DNA of 64,000 nucleotides from Nectonema munidae (GCA_030549495.1 JAUIRK010000823.1:65001-129000), one strand, 5' to 3'; shown: positions 1 through 11,984, counted from the first letter of the stretch. Notes: generated by a model not told the origin, from the sequence alone. Made by a program: numbers and translations.

Positions 1-3000
1 TTCGAACAAAACGTACGCATATACCCTTGCGTAGACTTTTGTCACACCGTTGAATCCCTTTGTCCATACAATTTGCCTCTAGTCGAGTATGGTGGAGAGG
101 CAACTTTTTTTTGCAATGGTATGCGTAATTTTTTTTCACTTTTCATTTTTAAATTTGGTAATCTCTTTTCATAAGTCTGTCTTTTTTAATTTTTCTTAAT
201 CAGACTTGTCAACTCCAAAATGCAAAATTTGCTAGTATTGATTGAACAATCAATTGCAATGAGCAATCGTAAGAGTCAGGCTATTTTCAAGTATCGGAAT
301 CGAATCGTAAAACTTTGGTTTAGTACAGATAATTCCGATATATCTAATGCTATACAATGTCGAGGCCTTTACCCTTCTTTATTTTTCGGATCCTCAAATT
401 TTACACAGTTTAGAAATAAAATAAAAATTCGACTTTTCAAATATTTAGTTTTATCTATGCGTCTATAAAAATATAACTAATGAGCCATATTTAGAAAAGA
501 TAACAGTTTATATGTATATGGTAAAACCGTGGTAAGAAAAACATTGCCATTAGAATGGGGTTTTGTTCTTACTTCGCTTCATAGGTAAAAGCATTTTGGC
601 AGCTGTGTAAATGGCTGAACTTAATCCCTATAAAATGTGGCATATAGTTTTATACTGTTGTATGAATGGTTTTTAAATCAGAAAGAATCAGAATCGAAAT
701 CAGCATTGTGATTAGAATCGTAGAAAATTTTTTAGCAGCACTTAATGTTGACCTTCTATTTTTTTACCCAATTTTTGTATCTTTCATCACGCAAATATTT
801 TAACTGAAACACTTGAATGCATTTTTTGAAACTTGTATTTTTACCAAAATAATAAACTATTGGTGAAAAAATAAATGTTTAATAATACTCGATTGGAACA
901 GTTAAAAAAATTTATATGTGTTTTGTGCTCAATTCATAATATAAAAGATTATATTTTTTAGATTGATCAGTTATAATTTTTAACTTTACGAGTTTCTATC
1001 TATCATAACTATCATTAACTGTCAATCAAGTTATTCACATAGAACCTAAATAGTAAATATATCAAAAATTTTATTTTATTGAAATAGGATGACGTATTTT
1101 TCAATAAAAATCACTTTTCTTAAGGCATTGATGCTACAAATTTAATATAAAATATTATACTACTATATACAAAAGAGTACAAAAATCTATCTTGAAAACA
1201 ATTTCAATCAGTATAAAGTGAATCCCGGTTTCAAAGGATTGAAGTAAAAAATAATACAGGAAATGGTTTGAAAAAAAAATAATATTTGCCGTTTTCAAAG
1301 GATTAAGAAGTAATATTTGTTTTTCAAATTAGAATGACATTCATGTGCCTGGACATTTGAACGGAAGTCATTTGGCCGAAAGACACTTGGCCTAACGGAC
1401 ATTTTGCCGAAAAAACATTTTAACCCAAGGACAACTGCCCGAACAAAACCTAAAAAAGACAAACATTTGGTGGAAATACATCAATTTTGATTATCTAACA
1501 CTACATTTAATTGAATTATACATCATGTAATATACACAAAAAATAAATACTACTATGCAAAATATGTAATATATACAAAAATACATACCTAACTACATAC
1601 CTTAATACTATAATGTATTTATAAAGTTTCAAAGTTTTATTAGCAGAAGTAAAATATATATAATAAAGATTAAACATAGCATTGTGATGAGTATATTTGT
1701 TAAACGAAATATTATCAAAATCTGCAAGGGTGTGTAGAAGGCCACATGGCCGCTAGTATATTCATACACCCTAGTTAGTATATAGTTTATGTGTATAATC
1801 CTTACCTAACTACTTATCTTTTTAATATATAGGGTGTTCGGGATAAATTTGACAGTTTCATCAGAAAAAAAGAAAACGTGTTTGATAACTACAAAATTTA
1901 TTAGATTTAAAAAAAATCAATATACAAAGAAATTACACTATTATCAAAGAATTTTATTAAAAATAACCGCCATTGGCATTTATTACAGCTTCTATTCGAC
2001 TTTGGAATCTAGAATAAACTAATTTTACACTTTCCCTCGGAAGGGTCTCAAAAACTGCTTTAATTCTGTCGATTAACTGGACTTTTGTAGTATTAGAACA
2101 GCGATTGGTGTCTTTCTCCACAACGACCCATACATAATAATCCATTGGGTTGTATTGGTCGCTCTTGTTATCCAGCGCTTAATTACAGTAGTCAAAAATT
2201 CCATGTAGGCATCTGAATTCAACTTGAGACCCGGAGTCATTACATCACTTTCAGAGGACACTCATCCGAAACCATCACAGTTTGGGAAAATTAAATCTGC
2301 ATGACTCGCGGAATGTCATTTGGACTGTATGCAAACCATCTGTTATTCTGCGTGTTGCTATTTTGATCTTGGCAAAAAGCTTTCTCATCCGAAAAGAACC
2401 AGATCGTTTGTGCTTTAGCAGAATGTTTCACTTTGCTCAAAAGTTTTTTGGCCTTTATAAAACGATTTTTGCGGGCTTTTTCTGTAAGTTGAACTCTGTG
2501 GCTACACGTTATTCGAAAATTAACTCTTTATTTGTTTTGATAAAGTTTTTATTGATTTCTTTATTACAACACATAAACAATTAATCTTTAATTATTGAAA
2601 ATTCATGGAAATTATACCATCATATCACTGGCGAAAAAATATGACTCAATGACTACATCTACATTGTCGATAGAAGAAGAGACCGTGTAACTTGTAACGG
2701 TTAAAAACAATCGACGAAATTGTTCTGCAAGTATGTAGTAACCATTCGCACTCTCCTGATAAGAAAAAATCTTTAACAAAAATGGTGCGTAGGCAACGTA
2801 CTGTATCATATAGAGACGTTTTAATTAACGACCTAAAGAAAACATGAAAGTAACAATCTGATAATTTTATCAACTCCTCAAAATTTAGAAATGAAAACCA
2901 AGCTACTTATATGATTTTAAGCACACTCAAAAAGGGAAGGTTTTATTTAAATCCTATTTCATTCACTATTGACTATGAAATGACAGCTCTTAATTCAGCT

Positions 3001-4680
3001 CTTAAGTGTGTATTGCTATTTTTCCCCATTTTGGACAAAGTTTATGGAGAGAAATAGAACGCTTGGGATTGCATTCGTGGTATAATCACGTGATAAATGC
3101 ATTCATTATTGTAAAGACATTTCAAGCATTGTCATTTGTGCCCGTCAATGATGTTGCTTATTTCAATGGGTTAGTTTTATCATTGGATGATGAAACTGAT
3201 CAAATTATTTCAACATTTCCTGGCTATTTTCAAGCAACATGGATAACATGGAAGACGACAAAAACTTTTGTTTGATTAAAAAATTAGCCAACAACGATTT
3301 ATTGCCACTAAAATTGTTTATCCCTGCCTATAAAATCACAGTTATTTAAAAATTCTACAATCCGTTACCCTACATTTGGCCGAATGAACATTTAACCGAA
3401 GGACATTTGGCCAAAAAAAATATTTACCAACCCGCAATTTGGCGAAATGGACCATTTAAGCGGATAAAAGTTTCCTCGCATAATTTGTATGTAGAAGTTA
3501 TGAATAATAAAAGAAAACAAAAATTACGCTGTAGTTTGTAATCAGTTATGTTATATCATAACACCTTTGGCAATGTAGCTTCGAGTAGATAAGTTATTCA
3601 TCACATAATTTGTGTATCAAGGTTAAGAATAATAAAACAAAAAAAATATCCTGCATATTTGTAAACAACTTGTAAACTTATTGGAAGTGAAGCAACCTCA
3701 AAAAATTGTCAAATTGAATGTATATTTTCGGTGAAATGTCCTTACGGCTAAATGTCGGTTGTGCAAAATGTCTGTTTGGCCAAATCTCCATTCGACAAAA
3801 TATCGATTTGGCCAAATTTCCCCCTGCCAAATTTCTGTCGGCCAAATGTCCAGTCACGATTCCGATTTATAAATAAGATTACTCCCCCAACATCGGATCA
3901 GATCTTTTATTTACGAACATTAGCCGAAATTGGAAATTTTTTGATGGTTTATAAGCGTGAAATATTTTAATATTTATACATTTAAAGAATTATTATATTT
4001 TCAGTGATTTTAAATTTAATTTGGCATGATTAAATGGTGTTTTTTACATTTATTTTGAACTGCCTAAACGTAGTAAATGTATATGGCAAAATGCATATAA
4101 ATAAACTCCTGTGTTAATAAAACGCTTAAACTTAAACCAAATAATATTCTGATTCCAAACTTGTGATAATTGTTGAAATTTAATTGTGTATGTATAATAA
4201 AATGAGGGTAAGAAAATAACAATTTTGTAAATAAACGAAATATTTGTGTTTAATCTTGAGAACATTGGGTTTCATGTTCTTGAATTTAAGATGTCTTTTT
4301 AAAGCATATGTATTTTCTTAGATTTAGATATACCTCTTGATTTATACTCAAAATTGTACTCAAGTTCAATGCATTGTTATGATCCATGTGCACGGTTTAT
4401 CGAATATCTTCCTTCAAGTATGTGTTCCACTCACCTTTCAAAATCTCCATATTTCAATGATACTCAAACAACTCTACATCACAATTCTTCTCAGCAAATC
4501 AACCAGCACACAATTAAGAAAAACAGTACTGGCCTAAACAACAAAATCAAGAATAAATCTCACAACGCACAAAATTCGTCTAATAATAAGATTGACAACA
4601 GTACAGCAAACTTCCAAACATTAATCTCACTCTGCGTATTACTACTCTTCACTCTTCAGCATATGATGACAAATGTATGA
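1..4680 (+). CDS. NALCN auxiliary factor (NALF/NLF-1)-like protein, last exons; partial at window edge
   Basis: Model: exon 1..118, exon 204..234, exon 4365..4680; the 5' part lies outside the window. The first exon reads a Cys-rich stretch with the pattern PC-x3-C-x6-CP-x2-LP followed by YGG and FFC. That is the order I recall for the conserved Cys domain of NALF/FAM155 proteins, which help fold and traffic the sodium leak channel NALCN. It ends in phase 1 at donor GTATGC; an 85-nt intron ends in TTCTTAATCAG; the 31-nt exon adds KCKIC; donor GTATTG then joins in phase to the acceptor ACTCAAG. The last exon has four more Cys, several N-glycosylation sequons (NSS, NST, NKS) and a hydrophobic C-terminal tail (SLCVLLLFTL) suggesting a membrane or GPI anchor. 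The family call rests on one exon; the micro-exon and the 4.1-kb junction are inferred from phase only. Confidence 0.45.
1831..2600 (-). pseudogene. Tc1/mariner-superfamily (maT-like) transposase remnant
   Basis: The minus strand reads a transposase in pieces: a stretch ending in SDEKAF and its continuation (about 2285-2490), then GLKLNSDAYMEFLTTVIK (near 2200), then NPMDYYVW-like sequence running to an IEAVINANGGYF C-terminus at 1957. SDEK holds the first catalytic Asp, and the Asp of MDYYVW is the third. About 130 bp between TTVIKRWITRA and MDYYVW, which should hold the QQDSAPSH block with the second Asp, is missing, and there are stops and frame changes. The outer end at 1831 follows TATA with AGGGTGTTCGGGATAAAT, a plausible terminal repeat. 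The N-terminal helix-turn-helix half and the partner repeat were not found. It sits inside the modular MULE and is clearly dead. Confidence 0.75.
2935..3275 (+). pseudogene. MULE (FLYWCH-associated) transposase fragment
   Basis: Two overlapping frames give the conserved middle of Mutator-like transposases of the FLYWCH type. The first reads SFTIDYEMTALNSALK; after one frame change comes PHFGQSLWREIERLGL, then FQALSFVPVNDVAYFNGLV and a tail ending GYFQATWI. This order (acidic DYE block, FHFGQSLWR helix, LAFVP block, YFE-TWIG block) matches the MULE domain. Upstream, 2640-2700 contains DYIYIVDRRRDRV, possibly a FLYWCH finger remnant, but this is weak. It is the coding core of the surrounding modular element. 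Confidence 0.65.
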
Positions 4681-4699
4681 AAAGTCTTCTTTTCCTCCA

Positions 4700-6180
4700 T
4701 ATGGTAAATGCAAGCCCTTGAGATGAATCAAGCGAAAGTTTTCAAGTTGGAGTAGTTTTTTGTCTCATTTTAAATGAAAAAAATCTATACACTCAGATAT
4801 TCCTTTTTACAGAGCCTTTCATTTTTTAGCGATGTGAGAAATTTTCTTTGACACCTTGTACATAAAATAATCATTTTAATAAATTCCTTATTTTTCCATT
4901 GCCAGATATATACATACATATGTCAAAAAATAAATCGTCAATTCAGCGGATAAATTTTTTATATAATTCTCGAAATATTTTCACTTTTTCATAACTTTTC
5001 AACGCAAACCTTTATTTTATTTACTAATACGTACACAGTATGCCCTATATATTATTTATATTCATGAAATAGATTTACAATGTTATCTTGAATCAACAAA
5101 GATATTATGTTTTCTTCATTCTTGTTATAGCATTTGATTTGATGTTTTTGAATCCTTCTCTAACTCACGCGTACATACATTCATTTATTTATTTATTTTA
5201 CCTGCTCGCCTTGTTCTCCTTAAAAAGTATAGGTGTTTATCCTTATTTTCTCTTTTCAATTAATTGCTATGATGATAAATGAATACTTTTATGTTGTTTC
5301 AAATGCCTTTTATACGTTTTTATCTCTCTTTTATAATGATATCAAATGAATAAAAATGTTAACAGATTACCTGCAAATACTTATATGATTTGATCGATTG
5401 ATAGGTGTGATACTATAAGGCGCAACATTTGCTTACGCATTTAATTCCTTTCATTAGAATATTTCCACCTTATGAGACTCATTTATCACAAAGAAATAGT
5501 TTATGATTCTTTCATTTTAAATGATATTTTTTGAGAAGTGAGTGTTTTTAATTCATTTAAATCAATTTAAATACAAAATAAAATCAGAATAGAAGAACGA
5601 TGTAAAAGAAAACAACCTTTTCTACAAAATAACAATTTTAATGTTATAAATCGTACATGTTGTGGTAACACGCTATTTATTAGTGTGTGGTTAGATTAAA
5701 TATTATAATATTTTAGTATTAACTAATTAACGATGGAAACAGGCAATGTTAAAATTATATTAGCTTTGATTTCGATTTCAAACAAAGTTTTTTCAAGTTT
5801 TTTCGCTTCGGGCAAAATGTTTAACTACATATAAAATACACGAATAGCCGGGCCATTTACTTAAAGTGATGTTGATTCTAGCAACATAAATTAATTTCCT
5901 TATAATACTGCTATTAAAGGAATTTCTATCATTTTTAAACCTAGAAGATGTACTATTCACCAGAAAGTAACATTTTTTTAATACTTCTAGATTGTAGGCC
6001 TTGTTGACAGAGTTCTATGTCAAGTTGTATATAAAAAATACATTATGTATTTCATATTTGAATCTAATTATGTACTTATTTGAATAAGTACAATATGTAA
6101 AAAAGTAAATTGCATTAAAAAAAAGATTTTTCCGTTTTTACTTTAATTATGAAAAAAATTAATTGAATTTTATTCATGAA
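4700..6180. other. AT-rich stretch with no recognised gene
   Basis: Several short open frames occur by chance. No family motif, inverted repeat or splice-linked coding stretch was recognised. Confidence 0.5.
4878..4883 (+). terminator. Polyadenylation signal AATAAA
   Basis: AATAAA lies about 200 nt after the stop of the NALF-like last exon at 4680, in AT-rich sequence. It is a plausible 3' end for that transcript, although AATAAA is common by chance in DNA this AT-rich. Confidence 0.35.
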
Positions 6181-6184
6181 AATA

Positions 6185-7890
6185 TTGTAACACTGAGTGG
6201 GAAGAATGAAATTGTACTTTGGTCCGGAGAATGGATGACAGATCTGGAGTACGTTTGGTGGTTGAAATGCGAAAGAGTTCACAGAGATGACTATTAGTAA
6301 TCTTAGTTCTCAATCTATTTTTGTTCAAAGTCATCCGAGAAAACGTTTATTCACTTATGTATGTTGAACCAAATGATTCATCATTCTTTTTGCGCTGCAT
6401 CACATCAAAGGAAATAACGTTTCTTCAAAGCTTTGATTAAATTAGGAGAAATAGAGAAACAGATGTTGACTTTTTAAAAAATCATTACATTGAACTTCAA
6501 TAAGTTCCAATTGCCTACCTTCTTCAACTTCGTCTACATTTATCATAAAAGGAGTCTCAAACAGTTTTAATTCGTTCTTTATCTCAGAAAAATCTTAGAA
6601 GTATTGAAAAAATGTACTCTTAGAGATGAAATTGCAAACACATATTTCTTTTTTTATGGAATTGATAAGATAGATTTTATTTCTAACAGCGTGAGAAAGT
6701 GCGCTATATTAAGGTCGCATAACTGTGCCTCAAAAAGTCGGAGTTTAATAGAGAAAGTTTTTAGGTGAGAGTAAAGAATCGAAACAAATTGATCTTTGTC
6801 CTGTAAATTTTTCTTGAGCATTTTAAGATGATCAGTGAGATCATCTAAAGATGCTAAGTTTGCCATCCATAAAAGATCACTAAGTTCGTGAAGAAGACAA
6901 TTTTTTTCTTTAATTGATTAATCTCTGAACTTAGACAATATAACCTGGGAAACACTAAACCTCGGCTCACCCAGAGCCCTTCTGAATGATAGAGCATGTC
7001 GCCGTATTCAAATCAATCTCAGTTAAAAAAAGAATGTAATTCTCTATCGTAGACTCCTCGTGATCTAATTTTGTTTACACTTAACTCTCATCACATGGTC
7101 AATGTAAGGTCTTGGCCCAGATCCTTCCTTTGTGTATAATACAGTGCATTTTAATAACTTTACCGCTGCTTTCTTCTACTTTAGCGCACAGCATAGAAGC
7201 CATCCATTTGTGCTCTCACCTGTCATAGCTCTGGAGCCACATCTATTGTAACTCCACATCGCGTGTTCCACTCGAACCCTGTTATTTATTGCATTGTGCA
7301 CACCTTCAAAAATGTCTTTGCCCGTTGTTGTTGTTTTTAGACTTATGAGATCGAGCAGTTCTTCTGTAATGTAAAAGATGTCAGCTCCTCGCAAAAAAAT
7401 TAACAAATATGCTGTGTCTGTGATGTCGGCGCACTCATCACATGCAATGGTGTAGGAATTAAAGTGCCCTCTAACAGTAGATTTTTATGTTGGCTGACAA
7501 GTCTTCGATTTGTCGCGTAGCTGTGTTTCTGGATAAGCTAACTTTATCAAATTCTTGACTTTTTTCTGCAACTCTAATTAGGCATTTTTTACAAATTCAC
7601 GATCTGAGAAAGATTTACCATGTTGGGCAATAAGTTGAGCTAATTCATAGCCGGCTATTGTGGGGTTTTTTTTTGGATTTTCTCGGCACGTGAAAAACAC
7701 TTTTGTTGAGATGTTTAGACTCATGTTGTCGTCGTACATAATATTCTTTCATCACTGTCCAAGTTTCATTACAAATTAAATACACAACCTTTACACAAAC
7801 TTCCATAAAGAAAATATTCATTTTGCCACTGTGCTTGAAATTTTCTGCATTCAGATTGTGAAAGTTTTATTTGTAGTGAAACGTATGTTT
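6185..7890 (-). pseudogene. hAT transposase relic, GTF2IRD2/ZBED5-like, with BED-finger remnant
   Basis: Reading from 7890 downward on the minus strand, several frames recover one protein in order. First is a BED zinc finger (CLICNETWTVMKEYYVRR, then H-x4-H). Next comes the block around IFLRGADIFYITEELLDLIS (7406-7330) and a TTTGKDIFEGVHNAI segment. Then comes ASLDDLTDHLKMLKKNLQDK (6866-6790) followed by KLRLFEAQL. The C-terminus resembles NKNRLRTKITDSHLCELLRI, with frame changes, near 6200-6350. This is the architecture of the hAT family that gave rise to vertebrate GTF2IRD2 and ZBED5 coding regions. Many stops and shifts show it is inactive. Terminal repeats were not identified. Confidence 0.7.
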
Positions 7891-8011
7891 AAAAACTTTA
7901 AAAAATTATTTAATTCAAAAAAATTTAAAAAAACTATAATTTTAATAAAGGTGTCCAGACATTTGCAGGTCTCAGATATTATTTGACATGATTAATATTG
8001 CGGTTCCCTAT

Positions 8012-8117
8012 TACTTGCACCACTTACACTTGCACCATCTTACACTTGCACCATCTTACACTTGCACCATCTTACACTTGCACCATCTTACACTTACACC
8101 ATTCTACACTTACACTA
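8012..8117 (+). repeat. Tandem 16-bp array, left end of the MULE
   Basis: About six head-to-tail copies of ACTTGCACCATCTTAC. The central copies are nearly identical and the outer copies diverged. This suggests recent homogenisation, or functional repeats such as transposase-binding sites. Confidence 0.85.
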
Positions 8118-8229
8118 TTTTTTTACTAGTATATCTTCATACAACCTTTGATTAAACAGTGTTCAAAAAAAGCAACCAATAGATACATGATTTAAATGAG
8201 AAATGCATAAAAAGTGAAAAACCTTTATT

Positions 8230-9425
8230 TGGTGAAGATGATAAATGGCTTGTAGCTTTCAATTATTCAAATTTATTGCCAAAATCAGGGTATCTTTCGA
8301 CAATAGACTTTAACTTTCTGGCTAAACCTACATATTTACTCATTGAACTTTCATTAGTTCCAATTGTTGCTTGGCTAATCATCATTGTTCATGTCAGATT
8401 TTAAACCTTCAAGTAGATCCCATATTGTAGGATTGGGAGCCTTGGAAATGGCGTTATAAAAGCATTGTGAAAACCTTGACAACAGTGTGTAGTTTTTGGC
8501 ATCAAATTCATAGAAGAATTGAAATGATTTCACATAGACGGTGAAAATCTTGAATATCTCATCCTATTACCGACTCTTTATCCAGGAATATACGTTTTTT
8601 CAAAGTACGATAATAAATTATTATATTCTCTTTGATCGGGAAATTTTTCCGTTAATTCGTTAAAAACATCTGATAAAAGATCCAGCGGTACAAAATACAA
8701 TGTGGATAAACATTTTACTAATATGTTTATTTCTGGATTTCTTCCATATTCATTTTTCAAACCCAATTCTTTTACTTTTCTTATAAAATACCGTTTAATA
8801 ATAACATCCGTACTTGTATTGGGTAATTTTTGTTGAAACGCTTTAATCGCAGCCATTTCAAAATCTACAATAATGCTTCTAGGATAGGAAAGGAACACTT
8901 CCAATAAAATATCCAACATTTTTAAATATGTTTCTTTGGTTTTGTTGGGAAGTAAAAAATATAATATTGGTGGATAGTTATTGCCAACTTTACAGTGTAA
9001 TGTATAAATTTGAAAATGGAGGAGAAACATCAAATGTTCCCTCGCAAAAAAACATTTCAGTGGGAAACAAAGTTGAAAAAGAAGGATATTCAATAGCAAT
9101 GACTCTTGAAGAATCGTTACAACTAGAATCTTTTAATATGATACTGATATATTTCTCTGGAATTCAAAAAAATGTTAAGTCGATTTATCAATTTCTTTTT
9201 TCGTCTTCTGAGCTGTTGTTCGAGTGAAGTTTGTTTTGGAAGTCTGTACAATACGTTTGGCATTGTTTAGACAGTTTGCAATAGCGCTTCGGTTATTAAA
9301 ATTTGAAGAACTGCTTAAAAGATATTCATGTCCATCGAGTATAAGAACATCTTTTCCTTTACTTGATTTCGAAAACTGAAACTTAAAAATACGTTGGTTG
9401 GAGATATCAAAGCACTTTCAGGCGT
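8230..9425 (-). pseudogene. FLYWCH-finger MULE transposase relic
   Basis: Starting near 9400 the minus strand reads FQFSKSSKGKDVLILDGHEY, the start of a FLYWCH zinc-finger module. The 173-codon open frame at 9099-8578 then carries PPILYFLLPNKTKETYLKML, SIIVDFEMAAIKAFQQKLPN, a degraded FHFSQ helix followed by KELGLKNEYGRNPEINILVK, LDLLSDVFNELTEKFPD and LLSYFEKTYIPG. After the stop at 8578 the reading continues in broken frames with NHFNSSMNLMPKTTH (matching the usual W-N-x4-L-x3-PRTTN block) and SIVERYPDFGNKF near 8290. Domain order matches MULE transposases with N-terminal FLYWCH fingers. Frame changes and stops mark it as inactive, though the central 170 codons remain open. Confidence 0.75.
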
Positions 9426-9479
9426 AAGGCTATATGCTCGCATTATGCTTAAGATGGTTAATCACAGTTTTTGGGAATT

Positions 9480-9550
9480 TAGTTGGGAGCTTTGAGGATC
9501 GAACCCCTGACCTTCAACCGTTAAACTGAGAAGTACACCCTAACAACCAT
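9480..9550 (-). repeat. tRNA-like (SINE) relic
   Basis: On the minus strand, TGGTTGTTAGGG resembles an A box, and AGGGGTTCGATCCTC about 40 nt later is a good RNA polymerase III B box. No cloverleaf with paired acceptor ends is visible, so this is a tRNA-derived repeat rather than a tRNA gene. It sits just beside the MULE transposase relic. Confidence 0.4.
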
Positions 9551-9639
9551 TGAGACTCACATAAAAATACGTAAAAAAGAAGAATGCTCTGACAGCTTCA
9601 ATACTCATCTTAAATATATACATGGTAAGATATAGTTAA

Positions 9640-9722
9640 TGTGAGATAGTGCAAGTATATGATCGTGCAAATGTATGATGGTGCAAGTATAATGATGGTG
9701 GAAGTGTAAGATGGCGCAAGTT
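9640..9722 (-). repeat. Tandem ~16-bp array, right end of the MULE
   Basis: Four to five diverged copies, in reverse complement, of the left-end unit ACTTGCACCATCTTAC. Together with the left array they form the terminal inverted repeats. Confidence 0.75.
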
Positions 9723-10680
9723 CAATGTTGAGCTCTCTCTCGGTGTTACTTCTCTTACTGAAATTTACATGTTTACTAGTTGAAGGTACATCTATTTGTT
9801 GACTTCTTGGATCTTAGTGGTGGGGAAATAAAGGTTTTTCTTGATAGCAACACCAATACTTTGTGCCGATTTGTAATCTTCTCCTCATTATTATACTCTT
9901 TTGTTATTCTCAAATATTTTTTTCTTTCAATGGAACTAGAAGATTTTAAATATTACATCAATTAGCAAACTTCAATTAGCAAGTTATATTACTGCACAAT
10001 AACAACGTCATGGTGTTTATAAATGGTAGGCTAAAATTTCATAAGTTTTAATATTGTAGCATATTTAATAACTATTGTTGATTTTGATTTTTTATTCAAA
10101 ACTTTAAACTTGTTGGTTTTGCAGACATTTAACGTTTTTATTATATATTTTTTTACAAAAAATTATTTGCTTAACAATGAGGTTGAATCTAAGTCATTGT
10201 CCTAATCGTTAATGACTTAAAACCTTAATATAGTTATAGTAATCCCTTTTAATTTATGTTAAAAAGAATTTTTACATGTCTTTTTAAAATGTAAGCCTTA
10301 ACCCGTTAACGGCCACAATAATCAGACGATATCTAATGTAAAGCAGAAGATTTGTATTAAAAAGCATCGATAAATGCAGACGATTTGATGTTTGTAAGGT
10401 CGACTGTGGTCGATAACCGGTTAATCCTCAATCCTTCATGATAGTTTACTTCAACCGATGTTTTTCTACAAATTGTAAAATAAGAGTAAGTATAGCTGGT
10501 CCTTTATACTAACACACTGTGAATAAACTTTAATTTCAAAAGAATTCTAAGTTAATATTATTACATCGAATAATTTTGTATTTTAAAAATTTTTAATTTT
10601 CGTTATTAAAATCTAGGAAAAAAAATAATTGGAAAAAAGGCAATTCAACTACTATGATAATAGTAATCAAAAGAGCAGGG

Positions 10681-11025
10681 GATCTCCTGAAGAACAACCA
10701 CTCCATTTTGTTGGGGTAGTTTTTTTCAGGAGATAAAATTTGGGGGTGCCCATTCTTCAGGAGGGTTTATGTGTTGAATATGTGATCATATTACTCAGCA
10801 ATTTAATGGATTAAAATAAACGTAATTTTTAATTATAATTTTAGTTTTTCATGAATTGTCAGTTTTTTATTAGAAAATAATTTAATTTCTTACAGAAATA
10901 TATTATATTAATTAATATGAAAAAAATTGTTTTATATTCTTGGGGTGGTTATTCTTCATCAAAGTGGTTCGGGATAGAGTTGGTAGGAAAAAACTTCTCT
11001 GAGGTAGTTGTTCTTCCGAAGAACC
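10681..11025. mobile_element. Small foldback element with GAAGAACAACCACTCC-like ends
   Basis: The left end reads CTCCTGAAGAACAACCACTC followed by GGGGTAGTTTTTTCAGGAG. The right end (about 10980-11025), in reverse complement, gives GAAGAACAACTACCTC followed by a TTTTTTCC run. Internal inverted copies lie at 10742-10763 and 10942-10962. This is MITE-like with repeated modules and no coding content. Its boundaries are approximate. Confidence 0.45.
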
Positions 11026-11029
11026 GAAG

Positions 11030-11160
11030 CAGCTAGTGATTTTAGAAAAAGTCACGAAATTGGGAGATATATGGTTCAGCGAATTTTGTACAATGGATTT
11101 TTTAGTGAAGGGGGGTAAAACGCCCTCCCTCTCGCCTTTCTTCCCCCCCCCCCCCGCCTG
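11030..11160 (-). repeat. Dispersed repeat copy ending in G/C homopolymers (partner at 63425-63545)
   Basis: TTTAGAAAAAGTCACGAAAT, a variable segment, then TTTTTTAGTGAAGGGGGGTA and a C-rich run (11145-11158) recur in reverse complement near 63425-63545. Two copies over 50 kb apart indicate a dispersed non-coding transposable repeat, probably the end of a short inverted-repeat element. Confidence 0.5.
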
Positions 11161-11984
11161 AACTAATATGGTTAAACATTATTATTATTATTACACTTGC
11201 CTAAAAACTAGTAAACATGTGTGTGTGTGTGTGCTCTTGTGCATTGGAGCCAGTAAGACAGTATGAAATAGAGAGAGAGAGAAGGAAAGTGCTGCGCAAG
11301 AGAGGCAATATAAAATCATGTCAGATAATCTCAATTTCTGCCAAGTAACCCATTTACGGCCAACGTTCCTATTTTGGAACATAAGTAATTTCATCTTCGT
11401 CTGCTTTTTTCAATGACTTTGAATACAAATCGTCTGCGTTTTTTTTAGATATCGTCTGCTTTGCTTGGCCTTAAATGATATCTGAGTGCTACCTTTAAAA
11501 ACACAGATTTTGCAGAATAGAAAAAAAATTTTAAAAACTTGAAACAACTAATTTTATAATGAAAAATTATTTTCTAATGAAAATAGATTTTTTGTTATTA
11601 TCACTCTTTTAAGATAAATTGAAAAACGAATAAAATTTACAAATTTATTAAGCTGACTTTCTAACAAATAGAAGTTCCTTTTACGAGAGGAATTAGATGA
11701 ATTTCTATTCAAAAAATCTACTTATAAAATTTTCAAATTATATTTGTTTAGCATCTTTTTTAGAAAATTTGTGAAGCTAAATTTTTCATTATAAAACTTA
11801 TATTTCTATGGTTATCCAAAGCACAAAAGCGAACGATGGAAAGAAAGCAGAAACTGAATATCAAGATTTTCTTTGTTTTTTTACATTTTATTTTAATTGT
11901 AATTTTTAAGGAAATTGACAAAGATCTTCTACTCTAATAAGTTTTATGTGTGGATGATATTGTAATATTTTTTAAAAACTTCAG

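Larger units (their letters stand above)
1346..3855. mobile_element. Degenerate MULE-type element with modular GGACATTTGGCCGAA-like inverted ends
   Basis: Both ends are arrays of a degenerate 15-17-bp module close to GGACATTTGGCCGAA. At 1350-1448 the modules run on the plus strand; at 3726-3855 they run in reverse complement. More copies lie inside at 3360-3470. The outermost ends match as inverted repeats (GTGCCTGGACATTTG against GTGACTGGACATTTG). The interior carries a MULE transposase fragment (2935-3275) and a mariner remnant (from 1831). No convincing target-site duplication flanks it, so it is old. Tandem-module inverted ends recur in three other elements of this window. Confidence 0.55.
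8012..9722 (-). mobile_element. MULE with inverted ends made of ~16-bp tandem modules
   Basis: The left end (8012-8117) is a tandem array of ACTTGCACCATCTTAC units. The right end (9641-9722) is the same unit in reverse complement (GATGGTGCAAGTATAAT and variants), more diverged. Between them lies a minus-strand FLYWCH/MULE transposase relic. The element is about 1.7 kb. A clear flanking duplication was not found. Ends built from short tandem modules in opposite orientation are the striking part. Confidence 0.65.

Noticed and set aside
220-468. 82-codon plus-strand frame near the left edge
   Set aside because: No family motif. The same bases are better explained as a 31-nt exon plus intron of the NALF-like gene.
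2282-2584. 100-codon plus-strand frame
   Set aside because: Antisense of the mariner transposase relic.
8012-8117. CRISPR-like array
   Set aside because: Units are directly adjacent with no spacers and form one end of a eukaryotic MULE.
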